Assembly: GCA_028705495.1 (NCBI GenBank)
Contig: JAQWDK010000001.1
Location: 223,228-287,227, forward strand
Length of the DNA: 64,000 nucleotides
Source of the DNA: Eubacteriales bacterium
GTDB lineage: Bacteria > Bacillota > Clostridia > Oscillospirales > CAG-382
Direction: 5' to 3'
Part shown: in pieces, positions 1-10,457 of the stretch
Layout of the letters: each line of letters opens with the position of its first letter
Position numbering within the stretch: position 1 is the stretch's first letter
Notes under the pieces: model-generated
The model's database searches: none
Told to the model about the DNA's origin: nothing
The model's input: only the letters and a program-made list of their open reading frames with translations
Position numbers and translations under genes: made by a program

Positions 1-3000
1 GTATAGCCATTGAAAATTGGCATTCTGTTGGAGATAAGCAAGTATTTCTGCTCACTTGGTCTGCCGCAGAAAAGAGAATTAAGCAGCTTATTGCAACCGA
101 TAGATATTTGTCTGACAGGGATAAAGAAAAGTATCCTGAATATATACGAGAAAAATTTAGCTGTGATGAACGAAGTGCGGTTGCGGTTGAATTCATATCG
201 ATTATTACCGACTTCAACGACTATATGACACAGCTCGGAGAAACAGAAAAGTGCCTGAATACCTATGAGCTAAAAGTCTGTTGTACCAATTTCACTTACA
301 GCGGTAAAAACGCCTTTGTCCACTCTGAAAATCAGTTTGTTCTTCCGCTTATGCGTAAGGCAATGGAAACTGTCATTGAAGAAAACACCCATTTAACGGG
401 ACGATGCCAAGCAATGCTTGTAATGCTCAGCGGCGAGCGAGAAAATGAACTTGAAACTACGATTGAAGAACTGACACCTGAACCGGAGCTGCCGAAGGAA
501 TATAAGTTCTCTCTTGGGGATAGCGTTCACATCGGTATTGACGAGTATGACATTCTATCAATGGACGTTGATACAGTTCTTCTCTTTGACTCTAAATTTC
601 CGATACTCAATAAGGAAATGAGTCGTCAGGAATTTGATGTAAAGATAGCCGAAAACCCTATGAACGACAAGTATTTGCAGACCATTGAGGAAATACCACA
701 AAAACATTCTGTCGGATATGAAGATGCTATTTTTATCGACGAGCAAAACAAAAGGGGCTTCCCGTTGCACATTACAGACAAGTACACCGAAAAGCTTGAA
801 AATAACGGACACCCTGTAATCTTCTATAATGAGGACGAACCGAACCTTCTTAACGAAGCAAAACGACAGATCGACAAATTTTGCCGTGAGGAATACGAGC
901 ATGATGATGGTGCGGACTACTCCGATCTTTCCAATGTAGGGGTAGCATACACCGAAACCGAGGACGGCGAGCACGAGATTCAAGCAAGCGTTGACCTTGT
1001 CAATTTCAGTATCAACACCTATGTGGACGGGATTCTTGCTCGAGGCGAAGATTATGATAATATTGAATATATGGTTCGCAGTATTCTTCCGGCTTTAAAT
1101 TTCTCTGATCTTACTTATGTTTCCGATGATGAGTTGGAGTATGTTCTAAGCAAAAAACAATCAGAAATCGTTTTGGAACCACCAAAGACACAGATAAAAG
1201 ATAAAGTCGGCTTATCCATCCTTTATCCTGAAATCAAGTCGGTAGAAAGAAACAATTTCCGTATTACAGACGATAAAATCGGTGTGGGTACTCCGTCTGT
1301 CCGATATGCAAACAATGTTGCAGCAATCAAAATTTTAAAACAGCTTGAAAAGGAAGAAAGATTAGCAACAGCAGAAGAACAAAAAATTCTTTCGCAGTAT
1401 GTTGGTTGGGGTGGTCTTTCGGATTGCTTTAGTGAAGGAAACGCTCACTACGGAGAGCTGAAAGAGCTGCTGACTGACGATGAATATAATTCGGCAAAGG
1501 AAAGCACTTTGACAGCGTTTTATACACCGCCGGTTGTTATCTGTGCTATTTATCACGCTCTCGAAAATATGAACTTCAAGGTCGGCAATATTTTGGAACC
1601 TTCTTGTGGTGTCGGCAACTTCCTCGGTATGATTCCTGAGTCAATGGGTGAAAGCAAGTTATACGCAATTGAAATGGACAGCGTTTCGGGACAAATTGCA
1701 CAGCAGCTTTATCAAAAATCAAGTGTTTCGATCTCTCCTTTTGAAAAGACTGCGCTTCCCGATAGCTTCTTTGATGCTGCAATCGGTAATGTGCCTTTTG
1801 GTCAGTTCAAAGTGGCTGACAAAAAGTATGACAAAAATAACTTCCTTATACACGATTACTTCTTTGCCCGAACCTTAGATAAGGTTCGTCCCGGCGGTAT
1901 TATTGCTTTTATCACTTCACAAGGCACAATGGATAAGGAAAACCCTGCGGTGCGTAAGTATATTGCTCAGAGAGCCGACCTTATCGGCGCTATCCGCTTG
2001 CCGAATAACACATTCAAAAGTGCAGCTGGAACGGAAGTCACTTCAGATATTATCTTCTTGCAAAAGCGTGATAGGCTACTAGATATAAAACCAGATTGGG
2101 TACATCTTAATACCGATGAAAACGGTATCAAGATGAATGAGTATTTTGTAAACAACCCGGATATGGTTTGCGGAGAAATGAAGATGATTTCCGGTCCCTA
2201 CGGGGAGCAGAGTGCTTGTGTAGCTTTTACAGATCGGGATTTGTCAGACCTGCTAAATGATGCTATTCAGAATATTCACGCAGAGGTTGTAACCTATGGG
2301 CTTGATGATATAAGCGAGGATGAAACAGACCTTTCTATTCCTGCTGATCCTAATGTCCGCAATTTCAGTTATTATGTTGTGGACGGTAAGGTTTATTATC
2401 GTGAAAATTCCCGTATGAACCCGAAGGAGCTTTCGGTAACAGCTGAAAACCGTGTGAAAGGCTTGGTAGAAATCCGTGACTGTGTAAGAAAACTAATTGA
2501 ATACCAATCAGATGACTATCCCGATGGAATCATTGAAACCGAACAAAAAAAGTTGAACGACCTTTACGATAATTTCCAAAAAAAATACGGAATTATCAAC
2601 GCCAGAGCCAACAACTCTGTTTTTAGCGATGACAGTTCCTACTGCCTGATTTGCTCTCTTGAAGTTCTTGACGACGAGGGCAACTTCGTCCGTAAGGCAG
2701 ATATGTTTTCCAAGCGTACTATTCGCCAGCGTGTTGTGGTAACAAGTGTAGATACTGCATCCGAAGCATTGTCAGTTTCTCTGTCTGAAAAGGCAAAGAT
2801 AGATATGTCATATATGATTGAACTAACAGGCAAAACAGAAAACGAATTATATAGCGATTTGAAGGGTGTTATATTCCTTAACCCCGAAAACATCGGAGAG
2901 CTTGATGGTAAGCAGAAGTATCTTACTGCTGATGAGTATTTGTCCGGAAATGTTCGAGAGAAACTTGAACTTGCAAAAAACAGCTTTAAACTCTATCCAG

Positions 3001-6000
3001 AAGATTACGCCGAAAATGTGAAAGCACTTGAAGCAGTACAGCCTACCGACTTGACCGCATCGGAAATCTCGGTGCGTCTTGGTGCAACTTGGCTTCCCAC
3101 AGAGGTCGTAGAAAAGTTTATGTATGAACTTTTTGAAACTCCCCGTTGGTGTCAATGGAATGTAAAAGTTCACTATTCCGAGTATTCGGGTGAATGGAAT
3201 GTGGAAGGCAAATCTTATGACAGAGGAAACATTAAGGCGAATAACACCTACGGTACAAGCAGGATTAACGGTTATAAGATTATTGAAGAAACGCTGAACC
3301 TGCGTGATGTTCGTATCTTCGATTATGTGGAGGACGAAAACGGTAGAAAGACCGCAATCCTTAACCGCAAAGAAACTGCTATCGCACAAGGTAAGCAAGA
3401 AATAATCCGACAGGATTTTGCCGATTGGATTTGGAATGAGCCAAACCGCCGTGAAAAGCTTTGCAAGTTGTATAACACTAAGTTCAACTCCAACAGAGCA
3501 AGAGAATATGACGGAAGCTTTCTTAATTTTGTTGGTATGAACCCTGAAATAACACTCCGCCCTCACCAGATCAATGCTATCGCAAGAATACTGCTTGGCG
3601 GTAATTCACTGCTTGCCCACGTTGTGGGTGCGGGCAAGACTTTCGAGATGGTTGCGTCAGCTCAAGAAAGCAAACGACTCGGACTTTGCAATAAATCTCT
3701 CTTTGTAGTGCCGAACCATTTGACGGAGCAATGGGCGAGTGAATACTTGCAGTTATATCCTACTGCTAATATCTTAGTGGCAACAAAAAAAGACTTTGAA
3801 ACGAAAAATCGCAAAAAGTTTTGCGGACGTATTGCCACAGGTGATTACGATGCAATCATTATCGGTCATAGCCAGTTTGAAAAAATTCCTATGAGCGTAG
3901 AGCGACAGCATATTATTCTTGAAAGACAGCTTGATGAAATCACAAACGGTATTATCGAGCTGAAACACAACCGTGGGGACGGTTTCTCGGTCAAACAACT
4001 TGAAAAGGCAAAGAAAACAATCAAGCAGAAACTTGAAAAGCTGAACGATCAAAGCCGTAAGGACGATGTTGTAACCTTTGAGGAACTTGGTGTTGACCGT
4101 ATCTTTATTGACGAAGCACATTACTATAAAAATTTGGCTTCATTTACGAAAATGAGAAATGTGGGCGGCATCAGTCAAACTGAAGCAATGAAATCAAGTG
4201 ATTTGTATATGAAGTGCCGCTATCTTGATGAAATGACCGATGGTAAAGGTGTTGTCTTTGCAACTGGGACACCCATTTCAAACAGTATGGTTGAAATGTT
4301 TACAATGCAAAAGTATCTCCAAAACAAAGCACTGAAAGACAACAACCTTTTGCATTTTGATTCTTGGGCAAGCACCTTTGGTGAAACGGTGACTGCTATT
4401 GAATTAGCACCTGAAGGCACGGGATACAGAGCAAAGACAAGGTTTGCTAAGTTCTACAATCTTCCCGAGCTCATTATAATGTTCCGAGATGTTGCTGATA
4501 TTCAGACCGCAGATATGCTCAACCTTCCTGTACCGAAAGCAAACTATCATACAGTGGCATTAAAGCCTTCCGAAGAGCAAAAAGAAATGGTGGCAAGCCT
4601 TGCAGAACGTGCCGAAAAAGTACGAAATAAAATGGTAGCTTCAAATTTAGACAACATGCTCTGTATAACGAATGACGGTAGAAAACTTGCTCTTGATCAA
4701 AGACTTTTAAACGAGCTTCTTCCCGACAGTGAAGCGAGTAAAGTAACTGCTTGTGCAGACAATGTTTATGATATTTGGTTGCGTACCGAAGCCGACAAAT
4801 CTTCGCAAATGGTATTTTGCGACTTATCCACTCCCCACGGTGATGACACCTTTAATGTGTATGATTCTCTCAGAGATAACCTTATTGCAAGAGGTATTCC
4901 TGCCGAAGAAATTGCTTATATTCATGATGCTAAAAACGAGGTGCAGAAAAAAGAAATGTTCGGTAAAGTACGAAACGGACAGATCCGTGTTATTCTCGGT
5001 TCTACGCAAAAGATGGGAGCAGGCACCAATGTGCAGAAAAAGCTGATTGCATTGCACCATCTCGATTGCCCGTGGCGTCCTGCTGATTTACAGCAACGAG
5101 AAGGTCGTATTATCCGACAAGGCAACGAAAATCCCCAAGTTGAAATCTACAGCTATGTTACAGAAGGAACTTTCGATGCGTATCTTTATCAGCTTGTTGA
5201 ATCGAAGCAAAAATTCATTGGTCAGATTATGACATCAAAGAGTCCTGTGCGTTCAGCAGACGATGTTGACGAGCAGGCTCTTTCTTATGCTGAAATTAAA
5301 GCGTTGGCAAGCGGTAATCCCCATATCAAAGAAAAGATGGATTTAGATATTGAGGTATCTCGACTGAAACTCTTGAAAGCTAACCACCTCAGTCAGAAGT
5401 ATGCCCTTGAGGATAAAATCATTAAAGAGCTTCCTCAGAAAATACGCTCGTTAGAAGAACGAATTACCGGGTATGGGAAAGATATTGATCACGCTACCGA
5501 GAACACCCATCTTAATGAAGACGGGTTCAGTCCGATGAAAATTCGCGGTGTGACATACACTGAAAAGAAAACCGCAGGCGAAGCGATTATTACCGCTTGC
5601 AAATCTATGACAAAACCTGATCCTTTTCTAATTGGAGAGTATCGGGGTTTTTCTTTAGACTTGTGCTTTGATACCTTCTCAAAAGAATACAAAATTACTA
5701 TGCATAATCAGCTCCGCCACACTGTTACGCTCGGTACGGATATTTTCGGTAATATCATTCGCATTGACAATGCCATTACCGCATTTACTGAGAAAAAAGT
5801 TGCTTGCAATGAACAACTTTCAATAGTTCAGGCACAACTTGAAAGTGCGAAGGTTGAAGTCGAAAAACCGTTTCTTCGAGAAGACGATCTAAAATCAAAA
5901 TCTAAAAGACTTGATGAGCTTAACATCTTGCTCAATATGGATAAGCGTGATAATGAGATCGACGACGGAGAACGTAATGACGAAGGCGACGAACTCTCCG

Positions 6001-6035
6001 GCAAGAGTTTGAAGGACAAGGACTTTGAAAGGTAG
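1..6035 (+). CDS. DNA methylase / SNF2-type helicase fusion of an ICE, 5'-truncated by window
   Basis: This is the giant methylase-helicase typical of Firmicutes conjugative elements; its role in transfer or in escape from restriction is inferred. The frame is open from base 3 upstream of the first TTG (108), so the true start lies outside the window. An N6-adenine methylase core is visible: motif I LEPSCGVGNF (1593-1622) and the catalytic motif GNVPF (1785-1799). A helicase follows, with Walker A GAGKT near 3627, DEAH at 4110-4121, and a C-terminal helicase block ending in QQREGRIIRQGN near 5090-5125. The C-terminal 250 residues are charged and coiled-coil-like. In related elements this gene usually follows virB4 and the topoisomerase; here it lies upstream of the mobilisation genes. 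The family is sure; the substrate is not known. Confidence 0.9.
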   Translation, partial: IAIENWHSVGDKQVFLLTWSAAEKRIKQLIATDRYLSDRDKEKYPEYIREKFSCDERSAVAVEFISIITDFNDYMTQLGETEKCLNTYELKVCCTNFTYSGKNAFVHSENQFVLPLMRKAMETVIEENTHLTGRCQAMLVMLSGERENELETTIEELTPEPELPKEYKFSLGDSVHIGIDEYDILSMDVDTVLLFDSKFPILNKEMSRQEFDVKIAENPMNDKYLQTIEEIPQKHSVGYEDAIFIDEQNKRGFPLHITDKYTEKLENNGHPVIFYNEDEPNLLNEAKRQIDKFCREEYEHDDGADYSDLSNVGVAYTETEDGEHEIQASVDLVNFSINTYVDGILARGEDYDNIEYMVRSILPALNFSDLTYVSDDELEYVLSKKQSEIVLEPPKTQIKDKVGLSILYPEIKSVERNNFRITDDKIGVGTPSVRYANNVAAIKILKQLEKEERLATAEEQKILSQYVGWGGLSDCFSEGNAHYGELKELLTDDEYNSAKESTLTAFYTPPVVICAIYHALENMNFKVGNILEPSCGVGNFLGMIPESMGESKLYAIEMDSVSGQIAQQLYQKSSVSISPFEKTALPDSFFDAAIGNVPFGQFKVADKKYDKNNFLIHDYFFARTLDKVRPGGIIAFITSQGTMDKENPAVRKYIAQRADLIGAIRLPNNTFKSAAGTEVTSDIIFLQKRDRLLDIKPDWVHLNTDENGIKMNEYFVNNPDMVCGEMKMISGPYGEQSACVAFTDRDLSDLLNDAIQNIHAEVVTYGLDDISEDETDLSIPADPNVRNFSYYVVDGKVYYRENSRMNPKELSVTAENRVKGLVEIRDCVRKLIEYQSDDYPDGIIETEQKKLNDLYDNFQKKYGIINARANNSVFSDDSSYCLICSLEVLDDEGNFVRKADMFSKRTIRQRVVVTSVDTASEALSVSLSEKAKIDMSYMIELTGKTENELYSDLKGVIFLNPENIGELDGKQKYLTADEYLSGNVREKLELAKNSFKLYPEDYAENVKALEAVQPTDLTASEISVRLGATWLPTEVVEKFMYELFETPRWCQWNVKVHYSEYSGEWNVEGKSYDRGNIKANNTYGTSRINGYKIIEETLNLRDVRIFDYVEDENGRKTAILNRKETAIAQGKQEIIRQDFADWIWNEPNRREKLCKLYNTKFNSNRAREYDGSFLNFVGMNPEITLRPHQINAIARILLGGNSLLAHVVGAGKTFEMVASAQESKRLGLCNKSLFVVPNHLTEQWASEYLQLYPTANILVATKKDFETKNRKKFCGRIATGDYDAIIIGHSQFEKIPMSVERQHIILERQLDEITNGIIELKHNRGDGFSVKQLEKAKKTIKQKLEKLNDQSRKDDVVTFEELGVDRIFIDEAHYYKNLASFTKMRNVGGISQTEAMKSSDLYMKCRYLDEMTDGKGVVFATGTPISNSMVEMFTMQKYLQNKALKDNNLLHFDSWASTFGETVTAIELAPEGTGYRAKTRFAKFYNLPELIIMFRDVADIQTADMLNLPVPKANYHTVALKPSEEQKEMVASLAERAEKVRNKMVASNLDNMLCITNDGRKLALDQRLLNELLPDSEASKVTACADNVYDIWLRTEADKSSQMVFCDLSTPHGDDTFNVYDSLRDNLIARGIPAEEIAYIHDAKNEVQKKEMFGKVRNGQIRVILGSTQKMGAGTNVQKKLIALHHLDCPWRPADLQQREGRIIRQGNENPQVEIYSYVTEGTFDAYLYQLVESKQKFIGQIMTSKSPVRSADDVDEQALSYAEIKALASGNPHIKEKMDLDIEVSRLKLLKANHLSQKYALEDKIIKELPQKIRSLEERITGYGKDIDHATENTHLNEDGFSPMKIRGVTYTEKKTAGEAIITACKSMTKPDPFLIGEYRGFSLDLCFDTFSKEYKITMHNQLRHTVTLGTDIFGNIIRIDNAITAFTEKKVACNEQLSIVQAQLESAKVEVEKPFLREDDLKSKSKRLDELNILLNMDKRDNEIDDGERNDEGDELSGKSLKDKDFER

Positions 6036-6070
6036 ATAATATGTAGATAAGGTAGATAATATGTAGATAA
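6031..6070. repeat. 20-bp perfect tandem duplication over a stop codon
   Basis: The 20-base unit GGTAGATAATATGTAGATAA occurs twice head to tail (6031-6050 and 6051-6070). The first copy contains the TAG stop of the methylase-helicase. It looks like a slippage duplication and has no visible function. Confidence 0.9.
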
Positions 6071-6214
6071 GGGAATTTCCCCGAAAATTTCAATTTAAAA
6101 TATCAAATAACACTATCTAAATCAAAATATTTGAAAAATAAATAGCCTTAATTTGATTATAACTAAATTACGTGATATACTACGCACAGTTCAAGTTAAA
6201 AGAGAAGACGAGAT

Positions 6215-6486
6215 ATGTAATTCATAATAGAAAAATATTTTTCGAAAATCAGACCTTTCTATAATATAGATATGATTAAGGTAATCACCGGTATCAGACG
6301 TTACGGAAAATCTTACATTATGCGATTGATAAAAGAGGAGATCGAAAAGACAGGTGTGCCGGAAAAAGACTTGGTCTTTCTTGACCTCGATAAAAAAGGT
6401 AATAAAAAATATTAAAACACCTGATAAGCTTGAATCGAAAATTGATTCGCTTATTACGGACGACGACTTCAAGTATCTGTTTATCA
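6215..6486 (+). pseudogene. N-terminal remnant of a DUF4143-type AAA ATPase
   Basis: An ATG at 6215 is followed at once by TAA, after which the same frame reads a typical ATPase N-terminus: YFSKIRPFYN, then IKVITGIRRYGKS with a P-loop. This frame ends at a TAA near 6411-6416. The homology resumes in another frame (IKTPDKLESKIDSL, DDDFKYLFI) and stops before the Walker B motif. The gene therefore carries an early nonsense codon, a frameshift and a 3' deletion. Intact relatives lie just downstream at 7380 and 8839. Confidence 0.8.
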
Positions 6487-6589
6487 AAATATTATCAATG
6501 TGTTTTTTAAAAGAATTTCTCTGTAACTGCATATTTGTTCAATGAGTGTTATTGCCATATTGATTTCGAAGAAGAAGGATGTGAGAAAG

Positions 6590-7279
6590 ATGTTTTATAT
6601 TACAGGCGATACCCACGGCGATTTCAGCCGATATATCCCGTTTACTGCATGGGCAAAGCCTGCCGAAAATGATGTAATGATTGTTTTAGGGGATGCCGGA
6701 CTGAATTACTATAAAGGTAAAAAAGATGAACAACGAAAGAAGTTCGTAAACGATTTTCCTTTTACAACCTTTTGTATTCACGGCAATCATGAGATGCGAC
6801 CTACGGATATTGAAAGCTACGAAACAAAGTTATTCTGCGGCGGTACCGTTTGGTACGAGGAGAAGTACCCTAAAATATTGTTCGCCAAAGATGGTGAAAT
6901 ATATCGCTTCGGTGAATATGACTGTATTGTTATCGGAGGTGCTTACAGCGTAGATAAGTATTATAGGCTGATGAACGGCTGGAGTTGGTTTGAAAACGAA
7001 CAGCCCACTGCCGAAATCAAGGCTTATATTGATAAGCAGTTTGAAAGCCGAAATAATAAAGTTGACATCGTGCTGTCTCACACCTGTCCTTTGAAGTATC
7101 AACCGACGGAAGTGTTTTTGAAAGGCTTGGATCAAAGCACCGTAGATAAATCAACAGAGCAATGGCTTGACACTTTAGATAATCGAATTGACTACAGCTT
7201 ATGGTATTGCGGACATTACCACACGGAAAAGAAGATTGACAAACTGCGTTTTATGTACGAAAGCATTTCTATGTTGTAA
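6590..7279 (+). CDS. Calcineurin-like metallophosphoesterase
   Basis: The 229-residue protein carries the metallophosphoesterase signature: GDTHGD (D7, H9), GD (D35), GNHE (N66-H67), then SHTCP and GHYH near the C-terminus. These residues normally bind two metals and hydrolyse phosphomono- or diesters; the substrate here is unknown. The ATG at 6590 is chosen because the family begins directly with the metal-binding strand (MFYITGDTHGD); the frame is open 16 codons further up. It lies between an ATPase remnant and an intact ATPase, within the cargo part of the element. No signal peptide is seen, so it is cytoplasmic. Confidence 0.85.
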   Translation: MFYITGDTHGDFSRYIPFTAWAKPAENDVMIVLGDAGLNYYKGKKDEQRKKFVNDFPFTTFCIHGNHEMRPTDIESYETKLFCGGTVWYEEKYPKILFAKDGEIYRFGEYDCIVIGGAYSVDKYYRLMNGWSWFENEQPTAEIKAYIDKQFESRNNKVDIVLSHTCPLKYQPTEVFLKGLDQSTVDKSTEQWLDTLDNRIDYSLWYCGHYHTEKKIDKLRFMYESISML

Positions 7280-7312
7280 AGACACTCTCCTAAACAATGT
7301 ATATTCCCCAAC

Positions 7313-7341
7313 TTGACAGAGTATAATATTTATGATAAAAT
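7313..7341 (+). promoter_or_regulatory. Sigma-A promoter of the first DUF4143 ATPase
   Basis: TTGACA (7313-7318) and TAAAAT (7336-7341) are separated by exactly 17 bases. The box lies about 40 bases ahead of the ATPase start. The same -35, spacing and -10 recur before the second ATPase. Confidence 0.8.
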
Positions 7342-7379
7342 AGTATTAATCACAGAATATCATAAAAGTGGAGGAGCAT

Positions 7380-8606
7380 ATGGAATATATCACACGAGAG
7401 CTTGAACGCAAGTTTATGAAACTAAATGGCTTTTTCAAGGCAATCCTTGTAACTGGTGCGAGACAAGTAGGAAAAACAACGATGATGAAACATTTATCGC
7501 AAGGCACTGACCGCACTTATGTTACAATGGATAATGCAATGGTACGGGAGCTTGCAAAAAGTGATCCGGTTTTATTTTTTCAGACATATAAGCCCCCGAT
7601 CTTAATAGATGAAGTACAGAAAGCACCTGAGCTATTTGAACAAATAAAGGTGATTTGCGATGAAAGCGAAGACACGGGACTTGTTTGGCTTACCGGTTCG
7701 CAACAATATGAAATGATGGAAAGGGTTCGTGAAACTCTTGCTGGAAGAATAGGGATACTTGAACTTTATAGCCTATCCGAGAGAGAAAAAAACGGTCTTG
7801 TATTTGAAAATGACCTTGATTTTTCATTTGAAACATTAAGAAAACGGCAAGCTAAGATGCCAAAAAACAATGTGATTGATGTGTTCAATAGCATTTGGCA
7901 AGGCGGAATGCCACAAGTTCAAGGCGTAGATAATGAATTAAGACAAGAATATTTCAATTCATATGTCGACACTTATCTTATGAGAGATGTAACTGAAGCT
8001 GGTGGTATTACAGATACAGTAAGGTTTAGAAAGTTTCTTGTAGGTTGTGCTTCTCTTGTAGCCGAGCAGGTAAATTACTGTACGCTTGCCGAATCCGCAG
8101 ATATATCAGAAACCACGGCGAAAGCTTGGCTTAAAGTTCTTAGTGGTCTCCATATTGTGTATCTTCTTGCCCCCTATTCAAACAATGAATTGAAACGCTT
8201 ATCTAAAACACCTAAGCTTTATTTTTGTGACACGGGTCTTTGTGCTTATCTTTCTATGTGGCTTACATCAGATACCTTGCGAAACGGTGCCGCAAGCGGA
8301 CATTATTACGAAAATTTTGTAGTTATGGAGCTTGTTCGTAATTACGCTTATTCAAAATCAAAAGCAAACATTACTTATTTCCGTGATTCAAACGCAAAGG
8401 AGATTGATTTGTTTGTTGAAGTAAATGATACTATTCATCCTCTTGAAATTAAGAAAAGCTCTAATCCTGACCGCCGCGAAGTAAAAAAATATAATGTAAT
8501 CGATAAAGCATCTCTAAAAAGAGGAAATGGCGGTATCATTTGTATGTGTGAAGAACCAATTCCAATAGACAGTGAAAACTGTTTTATACCAAGCAATTTA
8601 ATTTAG
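7380..8606 (+). CDS. AAA ATPase with C-terminal DUF4143 domain (copy 1)
   Basis: This 408-residue protein belongs to the widespread ATP-binding DUF4143 family (COG1373 type), whose biological role is unknown. An N-terminal AAA domain has Walker A GARQVGKTT (residues 26-34) and Walker B ILIDEVQKAP. A central helical region follows. The C-terminal part (KEIDLF, then LEIKKS) resembles the D...ExK pattern of PD-(D/E)XK nuclease folds. The ATG at 7380 is preceded by GGAGG at a proper distance; an upstream GTG at 7368 overlaps that ribosome binding site and is rejected. The gene has its own promoter and terminator, so it is a stand-alone unit. It is a diverged paralogue of the gene at 8839. Confidence 0.85.
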   Translation: MEYITRELERKFMKLNGFFKAILVTGARQVGKTTMMKHLSQGTDRTYVTMDNAMVRELAKSDPVLFFQTYKPPILIDEVQKAPELFEQIKVICDESEDTGLVWLTGSQQYEMMERVRETLAGRIGILELYSLSEREKNGLVFENDLDFSFETLRKRQAKMPKNNVIDVFNSIWQGGMPQVQGVDNELRQEYFNSYVDTYLMRDVTEAGGITDTVRFRKFLVGCASLVAEQVNYCTLAESADISETTAKAWLKVLSGLHIVYLLAPYSNNELKRLSKTPKLYFCDTGLCAYLSMWLTSDTLRNGAASGHYYENFVVMELVRNYAYSKSKANITYFRDSNAKEIDLFVEVNDTIHPLEIKKSSNPDRREVKKYNVIDKASLKRGNGGIICMCEEPIPIDSENCFIPSNLI

Positions 8607-8623
8607 TATTTAAAACTGAAATC

Positions 8624-8660
8624 AGCCGTGTTTTTATGAAAATAGATGTACGGCTTTTTT
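8624..8660 (+). terminator. Rho-independent terminator after ATPase copy 1
   Basis: AGCCGT (8624-8629) pairs with ACGGCT (8650-8655) across a 20-base AT-rich loop and is followed by a T-run. Confidence 0.65.
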
Positions 8661-8745
8661 ATATCCTAAAATTATAGACAATGAAGAAATTTGAGGTAAA
8701 ACGCATTGTACAAAAAAGAATATCCTCACTTTCTCCGATTCCAGA

Positions 8746-8774
8746 TTGACAAAGAATGATATATATGCTAAAAT
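8746..8774 (+). promoter_or_regulatory. Sigma-A promoter of the second DUF4143 ATPase
   Basis: TTGACA (8746-8751), a 17-base spacer and TAAAAT (8769-8774) repeat the arrangement seen at 7313-7341. The surrounding sequence is otherwise different. Confidence 0.8.
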
Positions 8775-8838
8775 AAAATATCATTTTATATTTGCATAAA
8801 ATATATTGTTCTAATCCATAATGTAAAGGGGTGATATT

Positions 8839-10101
8839 GTGTACATTGCAAGAACTATAGAAAAAGCGGCAAAGTCTATAAGTGAAACTTACCCTGTTCT
8901 TCTGATTACTGGACCACGACAGGTGGGAAAAACAACACTTTTACAACAAATTGCTACTCCTGAACGAAAATATGTAACTCTAGATAACCCGACTTTTCGT
9001 GAAATTGCAAACAACGAACCAGAATTATTTTTACAACGATTTTCTCCTCCGGTAATCATTGATGAAATTCAATACGCAACAGGTCTTTTAGAATACATCA
9101 AAATTTATGTTGATACACATAAAAACTGTGGTGATTTTTGGCTTACAGGTTCACAAGCTTTTCATATGATGAAAAAAGTGAGTGAAACACTCGCAGGCAG
9201 GGTTGGTATACTCCGCATGAGTGGTCTTTCAAATAGTGAAATTAACGGATATAGTTTGCCAGCGTTTGAAGTAAATCCTGAAATACTTATTAGAAGAATT
9301 TCTATCGTTAAGAAAATGAGTATGCCGGAAATTTTTGAGCGTATATATAAAGGTTCTATGCCACGTCTTTATGAAATGACTCAGACTAATAGAGACAATT
9401 ATTATGAATCATATCTTGAAACATACATCAGCAGAGACATTAAAGATCTAACTCAAGTAGCTGATGAGCTTTCGTTCTTTAAATTTGTAGGAATTGTTGC
9501 AGCAAGAACAGCTTCCAATGTTAATTACGAAGCATTATCGAGTGAGACAGGTATTACAGCTCCAACTGCAAAAGCATGGCTTTCTATTCTTGTGTCAAGC
9601 GGGCTTGTTCTGCTTGTTGAACCTTATTTCAACAATGCCTTGAAAAGGGTAATTAAAGCACCAAGGATGTATTTTCTTGATACAGGTTTGTGTGCTTACC
9701 TTACGCGTTGGAATTCTCCAGAAGCTTTAGAAGCTGGTGCTATGAGTGGAGAGTTCTTTGAAACATGGGTGGTTTCTGAAATATATAAAAGCTATATAAA
9801 CAACGGCAAGCGGCCTCCTCTGTTTTTTTATCGAGATAGCAACAAAAAAGAAATTGATGTTATACTTCATCAAAATAATACAGTATATCCGATCGAAATT
9901 AAAAAGAGTGCAGCTCCTAAGGATGCTGTTAGAAACTTTTCAGTTTTAAAGCCGATTGAAAATGAACCTATAGCAGAAGATAGATTTTATGGCACTGCTC
10001 ATCTTAAAACAAATATCGGAACAGGTGCTGTCATTTGCTTGGCATCTGATATATTACCGATAGACAATAAGAACTGGTATATTCCAGCTTGGCTAGTATA
10101 A
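8839..10101 (+). CDS. AAA ATPase with C-terminal DUF4143 domain (copy 2)
   Basis: This 420-residue paralogue has Walker A GPRQVGKTT and Walker B VIIDEIQYA. Its C-terminal DUF4143-like part contains YRDSNKKEIDVIL followed by PIEIKKS, the same D...ExK pattern as copy 1. The start is GTG 8839, preceded by AAGGGGTG about seven bases upstream. The C-terminal stretch near 10000-10090 (TGAVICLASDILPID) is closely matched by a stray fragment at 41503-41610, more than 31 kb away. The gene has its own promoter. Family membership is sure; function is unknown, though multicopy carriage suggests a selfish or defence-like role. Confidence 0.85.
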   Translation: MYIARTIEKAAKSISETYPVLLITGPRQVGKTTLLQQIATPERKYVTLDNPTFREIANNEPELFLQRFSPPVIIDEIQYATGLLEYIKIYVDTHKNCGDFWLTGSQAFHMMKKVSETLAGRVGILRMSGLSNSEINGYSLPAFEVNPEILIRRISIVKKMSMPEIFERIYKGSMPRLYEMTQTNRDNYYESYLETYISRDIKDLTQVADELSFFKFVGIVAARTASNVNYEALSSETGITAPTAKAWLSILVSSGLVLLVEPYFNNALKRVIKAPRMYFLDTGLCAYLTRWNSPEALEAGAMSGEFFETWVVSEIYKSYINNGKRPPLFFYRDSNKKEIDVILHQNNTVYPIEIKKSAAPKDAVRNFSVLKPIENEPIAEDRFYGTAHLKTNIGTGAVICLASDILPIDNKNWYIPAWLV

Positions 10102-10457
10102 TAAAACATGCGTTAAGGTATTGTTCTTGATTATTAGATGTTCGATATAGTTTTTAATATTTTATCCCATTTAAAATTTTCAGTATAGTTGTATCTCTTT
10201 TGATAACTTCTACGCTGGTCAATTAATTTTGATGTTTTTGTTATAAATAAAACATGCATGGAAACCTAATGTAATTATAATGAAGTTTAAAAATTTGTTT
10301 TATGAAATAACTTGATGAATTAAATGCGATTGCTATATGAGTACTTGGCTAAAATGTATTACTTCTCGTAGATTTATTTTCTGTAAAATATAAATGCAAT
10401 TTAATCTATAACTTAAAAATCAACCTCGAGCCAATATGTATAATGCGGAGTAATAGA
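10102..10457 (+). other. AT-rich intergenic stretch without a gene
   Basis: No reading frame of note, no clear terminator for the upstream ATPase and no promoter better than a weak TTGATG/TATATG pair were found. Two short ATAAAACATGC matches (around 10102 and 10246) are the only repeat seen. Confidence 0.5.

Noticed and set aside
2847-4121. Long minus-strand reading frames inside the methylase-helicase gene
   Set aside because: They mirror a well-supported plus-strand gene, have no binding sites or family motifs, and arise from its codon bias.
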